Assembly (NCBI RefSeq): GCF_029227915.1
Contig: NC_079883.1
Coordinates: 6,698,001-6,758,000 of the forward strand
DNA from: Hydractinia symbiolongicarpus
Lineage: Eukaryota > Cnidaria > Hydrozoa > Anthoathecata > Hydractiniidae
Length of the DNA: 60,000 bases
Direction: 5' to 3'
The position numbers and the translations under genes were made by a program. Under the pieces are notes generated by a model. It was not told the DNA's origin. It did no database searches and was given only the letters and a program-made list of their open reading frames with translations. Below are positions 45,905-55,573 of this stretch, one piece after another; the stretch's first letter is position 1; every line of letters starts with the position of its first letter.

Positions 45905-46560
45905 ATCAATGAACGCCCCGTGAAGGAACTACGTGTATCAAGAAAAATCGTCAAAAAAATAAAAAAAAAGTTTTAATTGATGAAGAGACTTGAAACGTAT
46001 CGATCCTGACTGTTATGATAAAACGTTTGAAGAACCAATGTTTGGTTTATAAAATTCATAAAACGACACAACTTATTGGAAGGAAGTAAAAATACACCAG
46101 CGCAAAAAGACACTGATATTTAATGACAAATATGTCTTATATAATACGCGCAAGAAGATTACGAATCAAGTGTTCATACCAACTACTTGATATTATAACA
46201 TTTGATGAAAAACCTATTTGTTGCGGATATGGATTCCAATATAGCGATAGCTTTATGTTGTTGTTTTTATTGGTATGAAAACATAGGATATGTGAAATGT
46301 TGTGTAAGTGTTGTGTTAACAGAAAAGTAGTTGAAATCTTTCATATTATTCAAGAGGATAAATGTGATGTCGAGAAGTTATAGAAAGAGTAGGGGAATAT
46401 ATATAATGTCGTTTTTATTGCCAAATTATTCAAAAATTTCCAGGTTAAAAAGATGGAACTTTGTCCCCGGTGACTGTTTTCAAGTATATTCAGGCACCAG
46501 ATGTAACCTAGAACAAACCGTTCAAGACGTAAATCAACTAGTATTTTAAAACAGAAGTGA
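45905..46560 (+). pseudogene. Heavily decayed mariner-like transposase remnant
   Basis: Three separated pieces align in order with mariner transposases: a helix-turn-helix-like VKELRVSRKIVKKIKKK (~45914), a KR-type stretch ending DIITFDEKPI with the first catalytic DEK (~46150-46215), and FQVYSGTRCNLEQTVQD (~46478-46530) at the position of the second catalytic FQQDxxPxHxxxxxQ block, with that D replaced. Stops and frameshifts separate them. No terminal inverted repeats were found. The identification rests on motif order and is tentative. Confidence 0.35.
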
Positions 46561-46784
46561 ACTGGATTCTTATATCATGGAATCAATTAATATCTAACAT
46601 GATCTGCATTTAAATTGTTTAAGGCATTGATGGAAGTGACGATAAAGATATTTATTGGTTCAAAAAACAACAACCTAGTTATGCTGATCTCGAACTGTGA
46701 GAAAAACAAATTAAATTGGGAAATGGCTAAAACCCAGAAGAAATAACGGAAGCGGCACCACAAATGTTTATAGTCTATGGAAAT

Positions 46785-48113
46785 GAAAATTTACGTTGAT
46801 TGAAATTGATTATATTTGTTGTTACGTTCTTTTCTATTTTTAGTCTTTAGTAGTGGAAGAATTAATGTGTATTTTTTTTCGTCAAAGAGAGTTACAAGTT
46901 CGTTTATATATACAAGTTCCTCGTATCGTTTAAAAGTAAATAGAAAATATATACATACATCAGCTAGTAAAATAAAGATCTTAAACCATACGAAAAAAAT
47001 TAAAAGACTGACTGGAGCTTGCGCAAAGCAATTTTGCCTTATCACCAAGCCCCATCATAAGTTTCGTTGGGGTAAAGAGTTATTATTCCTTGGTGTTGTT
47101 TAAAAGAAAGTAACTTCGTTTTCAAATTTCGCAATAGAATTTTTCACACACTGCTTAAAAACACATAATGATGTTAACTTTCTTAAATCTCTGTATAAAA
47201 AGTTATTCCATAGACGTGGTCCTCTTTTAGATATAGCAAAACTAGTTCGCTGCGTAATAATTTTTGGCTGCCTTAGATTATTTTCACGAAATCTAGTCGG
47301 AAAATTGTGATTTATTTGCTCAAAACTATTGTGAAATGTTTGTGGTGCTAACTTATTTTTAACTTTAAACATGAAGATTGAGAGTTGATAGGTATTTATT
47401 TGATAAACGTTAAGCGCCTTTAAATTCTTCATTAAATGCCTTGAGTGAGTGCCATGATCCTGGTGGTAAATTATCCTAGTTGCTTGTTTTTGTTTGCTCA
47501 GAATTGGTTTTAATTTGGTCCTGTGTGTACTTGCCCATGCAATGTTTGCATAGTTTATGTACGAGTGAATTAGTGAGAAGTATATGTTTTTTAAACACAT
47601 CTGGTTCAAAATAGATTTAGCTCTACAAAGAATACCAATATTTTTCGAGATTTTGTTTTCTACCAATTTAATATGTTTATTCCAAGTAATATTTTCATCT
47701 AGGATTATTCCATGAAACTTACTTTCTGTTTCCCGTTCAATTTCTATATTGTTTATCGCTAATTTTGGTAGTTTCAAAGGAATGTGATTTCGGAATGGAA
47801 TGTTTCGTTTTTTTTTATTTGTTTGCACGGAATCTCTCATTTATATCGATAAGTTCTGTATTTACAGAATCGAATAGATCCTTGTTGCTATTAGCTAGAT
47901 TAAAGTATCGAACCTTGAGGTATTCCACAACGTATGTGTTCATAGTCAGTTTTACCTTTTTCATAGCTTATAAACTGTTTTCTTTGAGAGAGATAACTAC
48001 GAAACCAATTGAGTGATATGTTTCTGATACCATAAGATTCGAGTTATTTTATTAGAATTTCGTGATCTACGGTGTCAAAGGGTTTGTAAGTCTATGAATA
48101 CACCTATTGTATA
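46785..48113 (-). mobile_element. LINE, 3' half (RT core to 3' UTR), inverted relative to its 5' half
   Basis: Minus strand: it opens at YTIGVFIDL (RT motif A, 48113), then FDTVDHEILIK, GIPQGS (motif B, about 47920), a damaged stretch without an intact YADD, and the intact frame 47840-47100 (RT thumb and C-terminus: LDENITWNKHIKLVENKISK, SFAISKRGPRLWNNF). A ~300-bp 3' UTR runs to about 46785, ending in TTGATT/TTTCAATCAA-type short repeats as in CR1/L2-clade LINEs. Its first codons match the point where the plus-strand 5' half stops (54773). Confidence 0.8.
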
Positions 48114-48162
48114 TTGAGTATAATTCGTAAGAGAAAGTAAAAAATAAAAAAAAAACTTTTTA

Positions 48163-48360
48163 TAATACATATTATATTATACATATTATATATTATATTA
48201 TATTATATTATATTATATTATATTATATTATATTATATTATATTATATTATATTATATTATATTATATTATATTATATTATATTATATTATATTATATTA
48301 TATTATATTATATTATATTATATTACATGATATTATATTATATTATATTATATTATATTA
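48163..48360. repeat. (TATTA)n microsatellite, about 200 bp
   Basis: Nearly pure TATTA pentamers with one interruption (tattacatgatatta near 48325). It lies exactly between the two opposed halves of the LINE. Confidence 0.95.
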
Positions 48361-48404
48361 CATAACACAATTGTATGAGGATGGCATAAAAGGATGTGGT
48401 TGAT

Positions 48405-49108
48405 ATGAACGTGTCAATTTCTTTGGTTAGAAACATATTTAAGGAAATGTTTGATGAAGATAGGAAAGCACGTAAGACGAGGCTTAATGCAAAAAATAAG
48501 CCCCAACACAGTTATTATGAATCAAAGACTGGACAAACTAAATCAAGAGCTCGAGGACTTAAAGGAAGAAGTTAAGTTGCTTTCCAAGGAAAAAACAGAA
48601 ATTGCAGATAGTCTTCAAGTTCAGAAAAACATGGTGGATGACAAACTTGAAATCTCGAAAACACATATAAAAACTCGGGAGGAAAAGCTGAAGGATTTGA
48701 AGGAAAAACTTCGTGAAATGGAGGATAGATCACGAAGGAATAATCTTCGAATTGACAGTTTGAAAGAACATGAGAAAGAAAGTTGGGAAGATTGCAAACA
48801 GATGGTAAAAAATCTTTTGAAACAGAAGCTGAATCTGGAAAATATAATAATCGAAAGAACACAGAGTGCGACCGATGACGGAAAAAGCAGGTCCCAGAAC
48901 TATAGTGGCTGAAGACAAGGAAGCAATATTAATGAATGCAAAGAAGATCAGAAATACTGGTATTTATATTTATGAAGATTTCTCTGCGTCAACAAGGCTT
49001 ATCAGAAAGGAGAAATGGATTGAAGTTCAGAGACTTAGGGAACTTGGTAAATATGCAATTTTAAAATATGAAAAAGTATTTTCTAGGGATTTCAAACCAA
49101 AAACATAA
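48405..49108 (+). pseudogene. LINE ORF1 protein (coiled coil plus RRM-like region), frameshifted
   Basis: The probable start is MNVSISLVRNIFKEMFDEDR at 48405. A frameshift near 48470 moves to the frame with RLDKLNQELEDLKEEVKLLS (coiled coil), then RSRRNNLRIDSLKEHEKESW, the conserved core of L1-type ORF1 proteins. A second frameshift near 48885 leads to DKEAILMNAKKIRNTGIYIY and ends YEKVFSRDF at 49108. Role in the family: RNA-binding chaperone of the LINE particle. It is not functional as it stands. Confidence 0.8.
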
Positions 49109-49929
49109 ATAAGTTTCCGTTACGCAACAAGATAATGGTTTGCTTTTTCACAAGATGGCTGAAAACATAGGAGAAAATTTTGAAAAATTAGTTTTTGAAT
49201 CTTTTAATTTGCAAAATATCCTCTTAGATAATTCAACAGACCCGGACGTAAATCTAAACTCTTTTATCAGATACAAAGTACTTCACCGTAGATGATGCAA
49301 AACAAAATCTACATCATAAAACTTCTTTTTCTATTTTACATTTAAATATAAAGAGTATAAAAAAGTACTTTGAAAAATTTAAAAACTTTCTGACAAATTT
49401 AGAACATGAATTTGAAATAATATGTTTAACAAAGACATGGTGTCGTGAAGATAATTGGACAAGCTCTCTTTACAGTTTGCCAAATTACTCCTCAAAATAT
49501 AAATTAGAGATAAAAGTGTTTGGGAAGGAGTTAGTGTTTTTATTCACAATTCTCTAATGTTCAAAGTGCGTTCTGAGTTGAGTATTAATAATGAGCATGT
49601 TGAATCATTTTCTGTAGAAATAATCAATAAACCCACCAAAAACATTATTATTAATGCTGCATACAGGAAACCTGCTGGCAAATATAAACCATTTCATAAC
49701 TACAGTTGACTCTCTCTATCTCGAACTCGCAAGGGACCAGAAAATTTGTTCGAGATAGAGAAAGTTCGAGATAGAGAAAAATTGACAAAAATTGGATTTT
49801 TTCGTAAAAAACGTATTTTTAACCTTCAGTGTATCGGGAGTTGATAGAGGTCAATGAGAGATGTTAAAATGTTAATATTCAATGCACAAGACTTCTTTTA
49901 AAATAAATACATAAAATAAATTTACAGCT

Positions 49930-52067
49930 TCATTTAAAGAAATCGGTTGTGTCTTTTTGTTTAAGTGATGCCACTCTGTCTTCATTATACATTTTTTCGA
50001 ATTTGGAGATAAGCATTTGCATTTCATTGCCTTTTTCGCAACACATTGCTAGATCTTTCAAAAGATCAATACTACACTCGACTTTTGATCTTGATGGTTT
50101 TTCGACAACTATATCAAATGAATCATCCTCCATGTCACTGCCATCGTCTTCAGCTTCGTCGTCCTGAGATTTCCGAAATTCATCAATGATATCCTCATTA
50201 GAGATTTGAGGGGCGGTTGCGATAACCTCATCATCCAAGGTCACAAGATCATTAGCACTGAGATCATTTGGTACCAATGATGGATCAGCCTCTCTTAAAT
50301 CATCCAAACTTTCTTGAAGATCTTTAAATGGGTCATCCGAATCAGCAATAGCATCCTGTTGTCCTGTAGAAGAGATTCCAATTTCTTAAAACAATTGATG
50401 ATGGTTTGTTTAGTTACAGCCTCCCAAGAATCAGCCAGTATCTTCATTCCGCTTAAAATTGAAATCTTTGGCAAAGGTTTGTTGTTCTCCAAAGCACTGC
50501 ACAGCAAACGTACAACTCTCCTTCGGTAATGCGCTTTTAGACTTCGTATGACACCTTGGTCCATCGGTTGCAACACAGACGTTGTGTTAGGGGGCAAAAA
50601 AACGAGATGAATGTTTGTTAAGTTCGAGATCGATGGGTGTGCTGGACAGTTGTCGATTATAAGAACAATTTTTCTTCCGTCTACACGAAACTTTTGGTCC
50701 AGTTTCCGGACCCAGTTTTCAAATATTTCACTGTCCATCCAACTTTTCTTTTGTGATGTGTATTGGCAAAGGAGATGTTTGATGTTATTAAAGCAGCGAG
50801 GTTTTTTTGATTTGCCAATGACGAACATTGGCAACTTTTCTCCAGTAGCACTTGCTGCGGCCATTCCAGTGAATCTCAACTTACTCTTCTTCCCCCCAGA
50901 ACACTTTTCTCCTTTGAGGTGGTATGTTTTCTCGGGAAGACATTGGTAAAACAAACCAAATTCGTCTGCGTTGAAAGTGTCCTCCAATTTGTAATTCGAC
51001 AGAATGGTTGGGAGCGTGGTTTCGTTCCAGGAGCTTGTCATTTGATTTGTAACTGACTTACATTCACCACCGATAACTTTCAAGGAAATGCTGTGTAAAG
51101 CAGCCCTTAATATTAATCGAACATAACACAATCGAACATAAATTTTAAGATTGGTTCGATTCGATTCTTATCTGTTTACAAATTATATTGTTGAACACGT
51201 GGAGTGTAGTAGAATCTGTAATGAACAATATGGCTATAAATTTACTGGGACAAGAAATTGAATTAACTGAAAATATGCCACTCGTCGTTTTGTCTTCCAC
51301 TGACATTACATCTTACATAAAAGGGTACCATGTTTACAAAAGTTTATGGACACCAGTCCAACAAGAAAAACTACAAGGAGAAATGGAACCTCACAACCCT
51401 GTCGAAAAATACGCTGTAGCCGTTAAAAAAGATGGGAAACTAGTCGGACATTTGCCGTTAGGAGAAAATGGAAAGTTTGCTAAAACCATATTTTATTTTC
51501 TCCATGCTGATCAATTTGGGAGATGTGATATAACTGTTACTGGAAAGGCAGTTGATCTTGGAGATGGTGATGGAATGCAGGTCCCCTGTGTTCTAAGCTT
51601 ATCCGGGCAAAAGTCAATGGTAGAGATTTTGAAAAAACAGAAGCTGTAATTTTAGTGTTTGATATGTAATCACGTTGTTTTTATACACGAAATGAAAATT
51701 ATAACTATGTTATTTACCTTTTTTTCCATTTGCCTTGAAACTTGAACAATCAAAGTTTTTAGCAAAACTGAGTGCCTTTTCTTTTATCAAATTGCCATCG
51801 ATCGGAATGTTTTGGCTACTTTGAACAGTAAACCATTTGAAAACAGCCTTGTCTATCTGCTCATAATCACAGCCTCGAACCTTTTTCGAACCAGACGCGG
51901 TTTTTTGTTCTTCCAAGCTTTGTAGGATCTTATGTTTTTTTTTCATCCAAGTTGAAATTGTATTTTTCTGCTGCCTCCTTGTTTGACATTCCTTTCTCGA
52001 TTTCCCGAATTATTTGACATTTTTGAATTAAAGAAACGTTATTGAGTTTTCTTTTTAAAGCCGACAT
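49930..52067 (-). pseudogene. Tigger/pogo transposase (CENP-B-type), split and frameshifted
   Basis: Minus strand. The N-terminal part 52067-51710 begins MSALKRKLNNVSLIQKCQII, with a Psq-like helix-turn-helix (EIEKGMSNKEAAEKYN). A small deletion shifts the frame, then the CENP-B-type second helix region follows (YEQIDKAVFKWFTVQS, LIKEKALSFAKNF). The DDE part 51115-50310 has FNADEFGLFYQCLP (first D), IVLIIDNCPAHPSI (second D) and PPNTTSVLQPMDQGVIRSLK (third D), so all three catalytic acids are present. A one-base loss near 50387 shifts into the acidic tail read at 50307-49930 (SDMEDDSFDIVVEKPSRSKV ... DTTDFFK). Between the parts (51115-51710) lies the HIRAN-like ORF on the other strand. Confidence 0.88.
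51221..51649 (+). CDS. HIRAN-like domain protein (142 residues), passenger ORF inside the Tigger transposon
   Basis: An intact ORF from ATG 51221 (MNNMAINLLGQEIELTENMP) to TAA 51649; an in-frame extension to 51188 has no ATG. The core, residues ~25-130, follows the HIRAN pattern: GYHVYKSLWTPVQQEKLQGE, EPHNPVEKYAVAVKKDGKLV, GHLPLG, then a C-terminal strand set GRCDITVTGKAVDLGDGDGM, QVPCVLSLSG. HIRAN domains (as in HLTF/Rad5) bind single-stranded DNA 3' ends; that function is known for the family and only inferred here. The gene has no stops or shifts while the surrounding transposase is broken. It is antisense to, and placed between, the DNA-binding and catalytic halves of the transposase. It ends 61 bp from the transposase N-terminal part. 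No other domain is fused to it. Confidence 0.7.
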   Translation: MNNMAINLLGQEIELTENMPLVVLSSTDITSYIKGYHVYKSLWTPVQQEKLQGEMEPHNPVEKYAVAVKKDGKLVGHLPLGENGKFAKTIFYFLHADQFGRCDITVTGKAVDLGDGDGMQVPCVLSLSGQKSMVEILKKQKL

Positions 52068-52517
52068 CTTCACCTCAAGAAGGTTTCTGGTTCAAAACAC
52101 TGTAAACAATGTTTTGTGAGTGACTTTAGAATTCGAACGTCAAACATTTCCGTTCGAAAATGGAACATTTTAATTCGATTTTTAGTGGAAATAGGTTCTT
52201 AAATCCGGAAAAGTTCGAGATAGAGAGAGAAACAGTCAGACGGGACCGAGATTTTGGTTCGAGATAGAGAGGTATTCGAGATAGAGAGGTTCGAGATAAA
52301 GAGAGGAAAATAGCTTAGAGCCTACACAAATGTCCAAGGGACCGAGACTTTGGTTCGAGATAGAGAGATGTTCGAGATAGAGGGTAGTCGAGATAGAGAG
52401 AGTCAACTGTACTTGAAAGATTTACTCAGACTTGCTGTTCTGAATAACAAACCAATCTATATTGTAGGTGACTTGAACCTTAAGGGAACGCGGTTAACTA
52501 ATGTAAACAATGAATTT

Positions 52518-52626
52518 GGCGCCTAATTTATTTTTTCGTGAAAATTAAAAAGCGAATTGACCATCGAATTCGCAGTTTAATTCGCTTCGTGAAAATCCCC
52601 CTAAAACTTCTTAGATCACGAAACAA
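52518..52626. mobile_element. ~110-bp repeat insertion in the LINE endonuclease
   Basis: LINE reading runs NNEF up to 52518 and resumes AKVKKFIHFIFE from 52628. Between them is unrelated sequence with ttcgtgaaaattaaaaagcg, aattcgcagtttaattcgct and tagatcacgaaac: the GCGAATTAA motif cluster seen at four other places in the window. Confidence 0.6.
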
Positions 52627-52839
52627 ATGCAAAAGTTAAAAAATTTATACATTTTATTTTCGAAAGAAGTTATTTTCCTCTGGTTAACAAGCCAACTAGA
52701 GTAACAAGAAGGAGTGTCACTTTAATTAACCACGTGTTATCTAATATAAATCTAGATGGTAAAACAAGTGCAGGTATCATAAAGACTCATATCCCGGACC
52801 ATTTTCCAATTTTTGTGATCACGCGATCTCAGCAAGTAA

Positions 52840-53719
52840 TACGATGGCCCCTATGGCTCACGTTTCTTCCAATTTAAAAACACTTCTCTTCTATGATCCG
52901 AACAGTTCTCTTCTGTATTCTCACACTTCTCTACTGCATTTTGACACTTCTCTTCTGCATTTAACACTTTACTGCATGTGGCCCCAAACTTTCTCTTCAC
53001 AAGTAATTTTAAAAATCTGGTCCGCAATTTTACACCAATGGTCTGTATAATTTTTTTCATTTTTCGCAAGAAGCATACTTGGCTAACACGTGCTCAATTT
53101 ACAAATAAAAATATTGTTGTTAAAATACTGTAGCAGGTCCCGAATCTTGTGCATGAATAAAATAATATCACAAATCAATTCAGATCAGTAGCAAAGTAAT
53201 TAATTTTATTTATCAAGAAACACAATAAATGGCAAAATAGATGGCTACCGAGAGTCCTCAAAATCATGGTGGTGTCAACTAAGCAAAGCACATTTCCTTT
53301 CAAAAATGTCAGGTTAGGATTTTAGATTAAAACAATCCGTATTTTGTTCAGAACAATAAGGAAATAATGGCCAGCCTTGTTAAAGTTCTGGTATTCTTAT
53401 AAGAAAGTGCGTATTAAAAAAGATAAACGAATGCCTTAAACGGATACGTCAGTTATTCACTCTCGTCTCCCTAATATATGAAAAACGCAAAAAAACCTGG
53501 AGGTCACGGTCGGTCATTTATTCAAAAAACGTGATTTAGCGAAATCTAGCTCAATCAATATTCCGGACCGGAATTGGGTCTGGGAATTTTTTGAGTTCAT
53601 GGAAGAAAAGTGTTTCTCACTTTGGAGGAGAAGCGTTTCGAACGGAAGAAGGAAGATTTTGGAGGAAAGAAGAGAAGCGCTTTGACTAAGAAGAGAAGTG
53701 AGCCACAGGGGCCATCGTA
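52840..53719. mobile_element. 880-bp MITE with 22-bp terminal inverted repeats and 6-bp target duplication
   Basis: Left end TACGATGGCCCCTATGGCTC(AC), right end (GT)GAGCCACAGGGGCCATCGTA. Flanks AAGTAA at 52834-52839 and 53720-53725. The LINE frame QQ-VNLAIKI is restored when the element and one AAGTAA are removed. Subterminal repeats of cacttctcttctgcatt (left) and gaagagaagtg/gagaagcg (right) are present. No transposase is present. The end sequence ACGATGGCCCCTAT also occurs at 29805. The superfamily is not determined. Confidence 0.85.
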
Positions 53720-54773
53720 AAGTAAACCTCGCAATTAAAATATAAAAGAAGTAAAAATGACAATACAATTGCAATTTTCAAAGAAAAATTAAGTAACGTA
53801 GATTGGTCATATCAAAAATATAAGTGATGCAAACATAGCCTACAACAAATTTATTAAATTATTTCTCTCATTATATGATAAAACATTTCCAATAAAAGAA
53901 ATAAAAGCAAAATCTAATTCTTTACTATGTCCGTGGATGACAAGAGGGCTCATAAAGTCGTCAAAGCGGAAACAAAAATTATACGATAAATTTCTTAAAA
54001 AGAGAACTATGTTGAACGAGGATAATTATAAAGCATATAAAACCTTATTCGAATCTATTAAACTAAAATTTGACAACACTATGCAGATCGACTAAAACAG
54101 TATCAGTTTGACATTAAGAAAACATGGAAAATTATAAAAGAAGTTTTGGAAATAAAAAGACAGTAAGTTCATTCACAAGGAGACTGATTTCAAATGGTGA
54201 AGAAATAACAGACGCTAAAACAATAGCTGAAATTTTCAATAAATTCTTCGTTAATGTCGAACCTAAACTTGCATCAGCAATTCCAAACACTCAGCGAAAA
54301 TTTGACGCGTATGTAAACAGAAATCAAGAAAACATGAAGCAAGAAACATTGACTGATAAAGAAATAACTGATGCTTTCCTCTCTCTTAAAACTAACAAAA
54401 ATCCAGGGTATGACGATATTAGTATAAATGTAGTTAAGAACTGTCAAGATCAACTATTTGAACCACTAAAACACATTTTTTCGATATCTCTAAAAAGAAG
54501 GTATTTTTCCCAAGCAACAATATAATAGCACGAGTATCTCCAATTTTTAAAACTGGAGACGACTCGTTACCAAGAAACTTTAGACCAATATCCGTATTAC
54601 TCTGGTTCTCAAAATTACTTGAACGAATCAGGTACAATAGATTATATAAATTTCTTTTAGAGCATAACATTTTATATGAAAAACAGTTTGGATTTCAACA
54701 AGCATATGTTACTGAACATTGTCTAACTTGTTGACCAAATACTCCAGTCATTTGATGAAAATAAATATACAAT
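53720..54773 (+). pseudogene. LINE linker and N-terminal reverse transcriptase, frameshifted
   Basis: Plus strand: linker pieces KEIKAKSNSLLCPWMTRGLI (~53890-53960) and KAYKTLFESIKLKF. The intact frame 54124-54525 has FNKFFVNVEPKLASAIP and LKTNKNPGYDDISINVVKNC (the KSPGxDGI block, here KNPGYDDI). Then shifted frames give RVSPIFKTGDDS and NFRPISVLLWFSKLLERI (the YRPISLLP block), EKQFGFQQAY and DQILQSFDENKYTI. The RT stops there, before motif A. Confidence 0.75.
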
Positions 54774-54924
54774 TAACTTTAGTTTTAAAAAATAATACAA
54801 GGTATTATTTTAAAATATTCATTTATATTTTTGCAAAAAATTAATAAACCCTTTCTTCAGAATAAGCATATTCTCTAAAGTGATTTTAAAAATAAGTCCA
54901 AAAGCTTAATCGATCATTTACAAT

Positions 54925-55258
54925 GAGAGCCCTTTCTATTTTGTGACACTGGATATTTCAACAAGCATTGGGGTAAGCGTAAGTAAGGAACGGAAAGTTT
55001 AAGGTCTTCGAGTAATCCGTTCTAACAGCTGGCTCTTCATCCCCTCCGAAGGTAACTAGCTACATTACCCCTTAGAGATACTTAAAGCATAGCTCCAACT
55101 TGCTTGCGTGCCACACAAGCCGGATAGCGGTTAGTAGATGGTTCTGTAATGGGCTAACAACACTACATTTAAATTGCGCGGAATGTAGACTCGAACCTGT
55201 AACCTTTCGATTACAAGTCAACAGCGCTACCACTACACCACCTTCACCTCAAAGGTAG
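54925..55258 (-). repeat. tRNA-derived SINE with a tRNA-Thr(UGU)-like head
   Basis: On the minus strand the head (55258-55180) has an A box (GGTGTAGTGGTAGCGC), an anticodon-arm-like TTGACTTGTAATCGA (TGT in anticodon position) and a B box (AGGTTCGAGTCT). The T stem does not pair well and no acceptor closes. A ~250-bp body follows (contains ccggcttgtgtggcacgcaa, gatgaagagccagctgttag, acttacgcttaccccaatgc). It is a SINE and not a tRNA gene. Confidence 0.7.
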
Positions 55259-55335
55259 TGCTGAAGTTGTCTCATTGTAAAACTGTTAGAATTAATTGTT
55301 TTTTAGTAATTCTAAAATCGCATTACTTTGTTCTT

Positions 55336-55573
55336 TAAGCCTGTTTTCCATTTCAGGAAAATTTTCTGGGGAACGAAACAGACAAAAACAGGACAGAACA
55401 AAACATTTCCTCCTGGTAATCTCCACTTCATAGTATTGCGCATATTTCCATACAGAAAGTAAACATACCTTGAGCAATTCTTAGGAAATTAAGTACGCAT
55501 GCTCAGAAGCTTTTTTTCCTGTCCGTTTCGTTCCGTGGAAAAATTTATTGAAGTGAAAAACAGCCTTAATCTA
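55336..55573. mobile_element. ~238-bp foldback/MITE with long imperfect inverted ends
   Basis: Left 55336-55396 (taagcctgttttccatttca, ggggaacgaaacagacaaaa, acaggac) and right 55517-55573 (cctgtccgtttcgttccgtg, gaagtgaaaaacagccttaa) are imperfect inverse copies over about 57 bp. Confidence 0.65.

Larger units (their letters stand above)
49703..52409. mobile_element. Pogo/Tigger-type DNA transposon, 2,707 bp, TA target duplication
   Basis: Ends CAGTTGACTCTCTCTATCTC (49703) and its inverse GAGATAGAGAGAGTCAACTG (to 52409) are flanked by TA at 49701-49702 and 52410-52411. The 12-15-bp motif gttcgagatagaga recurs at both ends (about 3 at left, 8 at right; the right end is partly duplicated), probably as transposase-binding sites. 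It contains a split transposase on the minus strand and an intact HIRAN-like ORF on the plus strand. It interrupts a LINE endonuclease. Confidence 0.92.
49140..52840 (+). pseudogene. LINE APE-type endonuclease, interrupted by two insertions
   Basis: Visible pieces in order: FSILHLNIKSIKKYFEKFKN and EFEIICLTKTW (49310-49440, the N-terminal HLN and 'ETW' strands, with KTW for ETW), VEIINKPTKNIIINAAYRKP (49610-49680), then after the Tigger LKDLLRLAVLNNKPIYIVGD and LNL (52413-52480, the GDFN-type motif), then after a small repeat YFPLVNKPTRVTRRS and TLINHVLSNI (the 'S-x-x-T-L-I-D-H' end with N for D) and DHFPIFVI (52800-52820). Frameshifts are frequent. Confidence 0.75.
48366..54773 (+). mobile_element. 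Same LINE, 5' half (ORF1, endonuclease, first part of RT), with three nested insertions
   Basis: Order on the plus strand: ORF1 48405-49108; APE-type endonuclease 49140-52840; linker and RT start 53720-54773. Insertions: Tigger 49703-52409, a ~110-bp repeat ~52518-52626, and a MITE 52840-53719. Removing each, with one copy of its target duplication, restores continuous LINE reading (for example HNY joins LKDLLRLAVLNN across the Tigger). The fragment stops at ENKYTI (54773), where the minus-strand 3' half begins with YTIGVF. Confidence 0.8.

Noticed and set aside
55180-55258. Possible tRNA-Thr gene on the minus strand
   Set aside because: The anticodon arm looks plausible, but the T stem and acceptor stem fail and the sequence continues into a SINE body.
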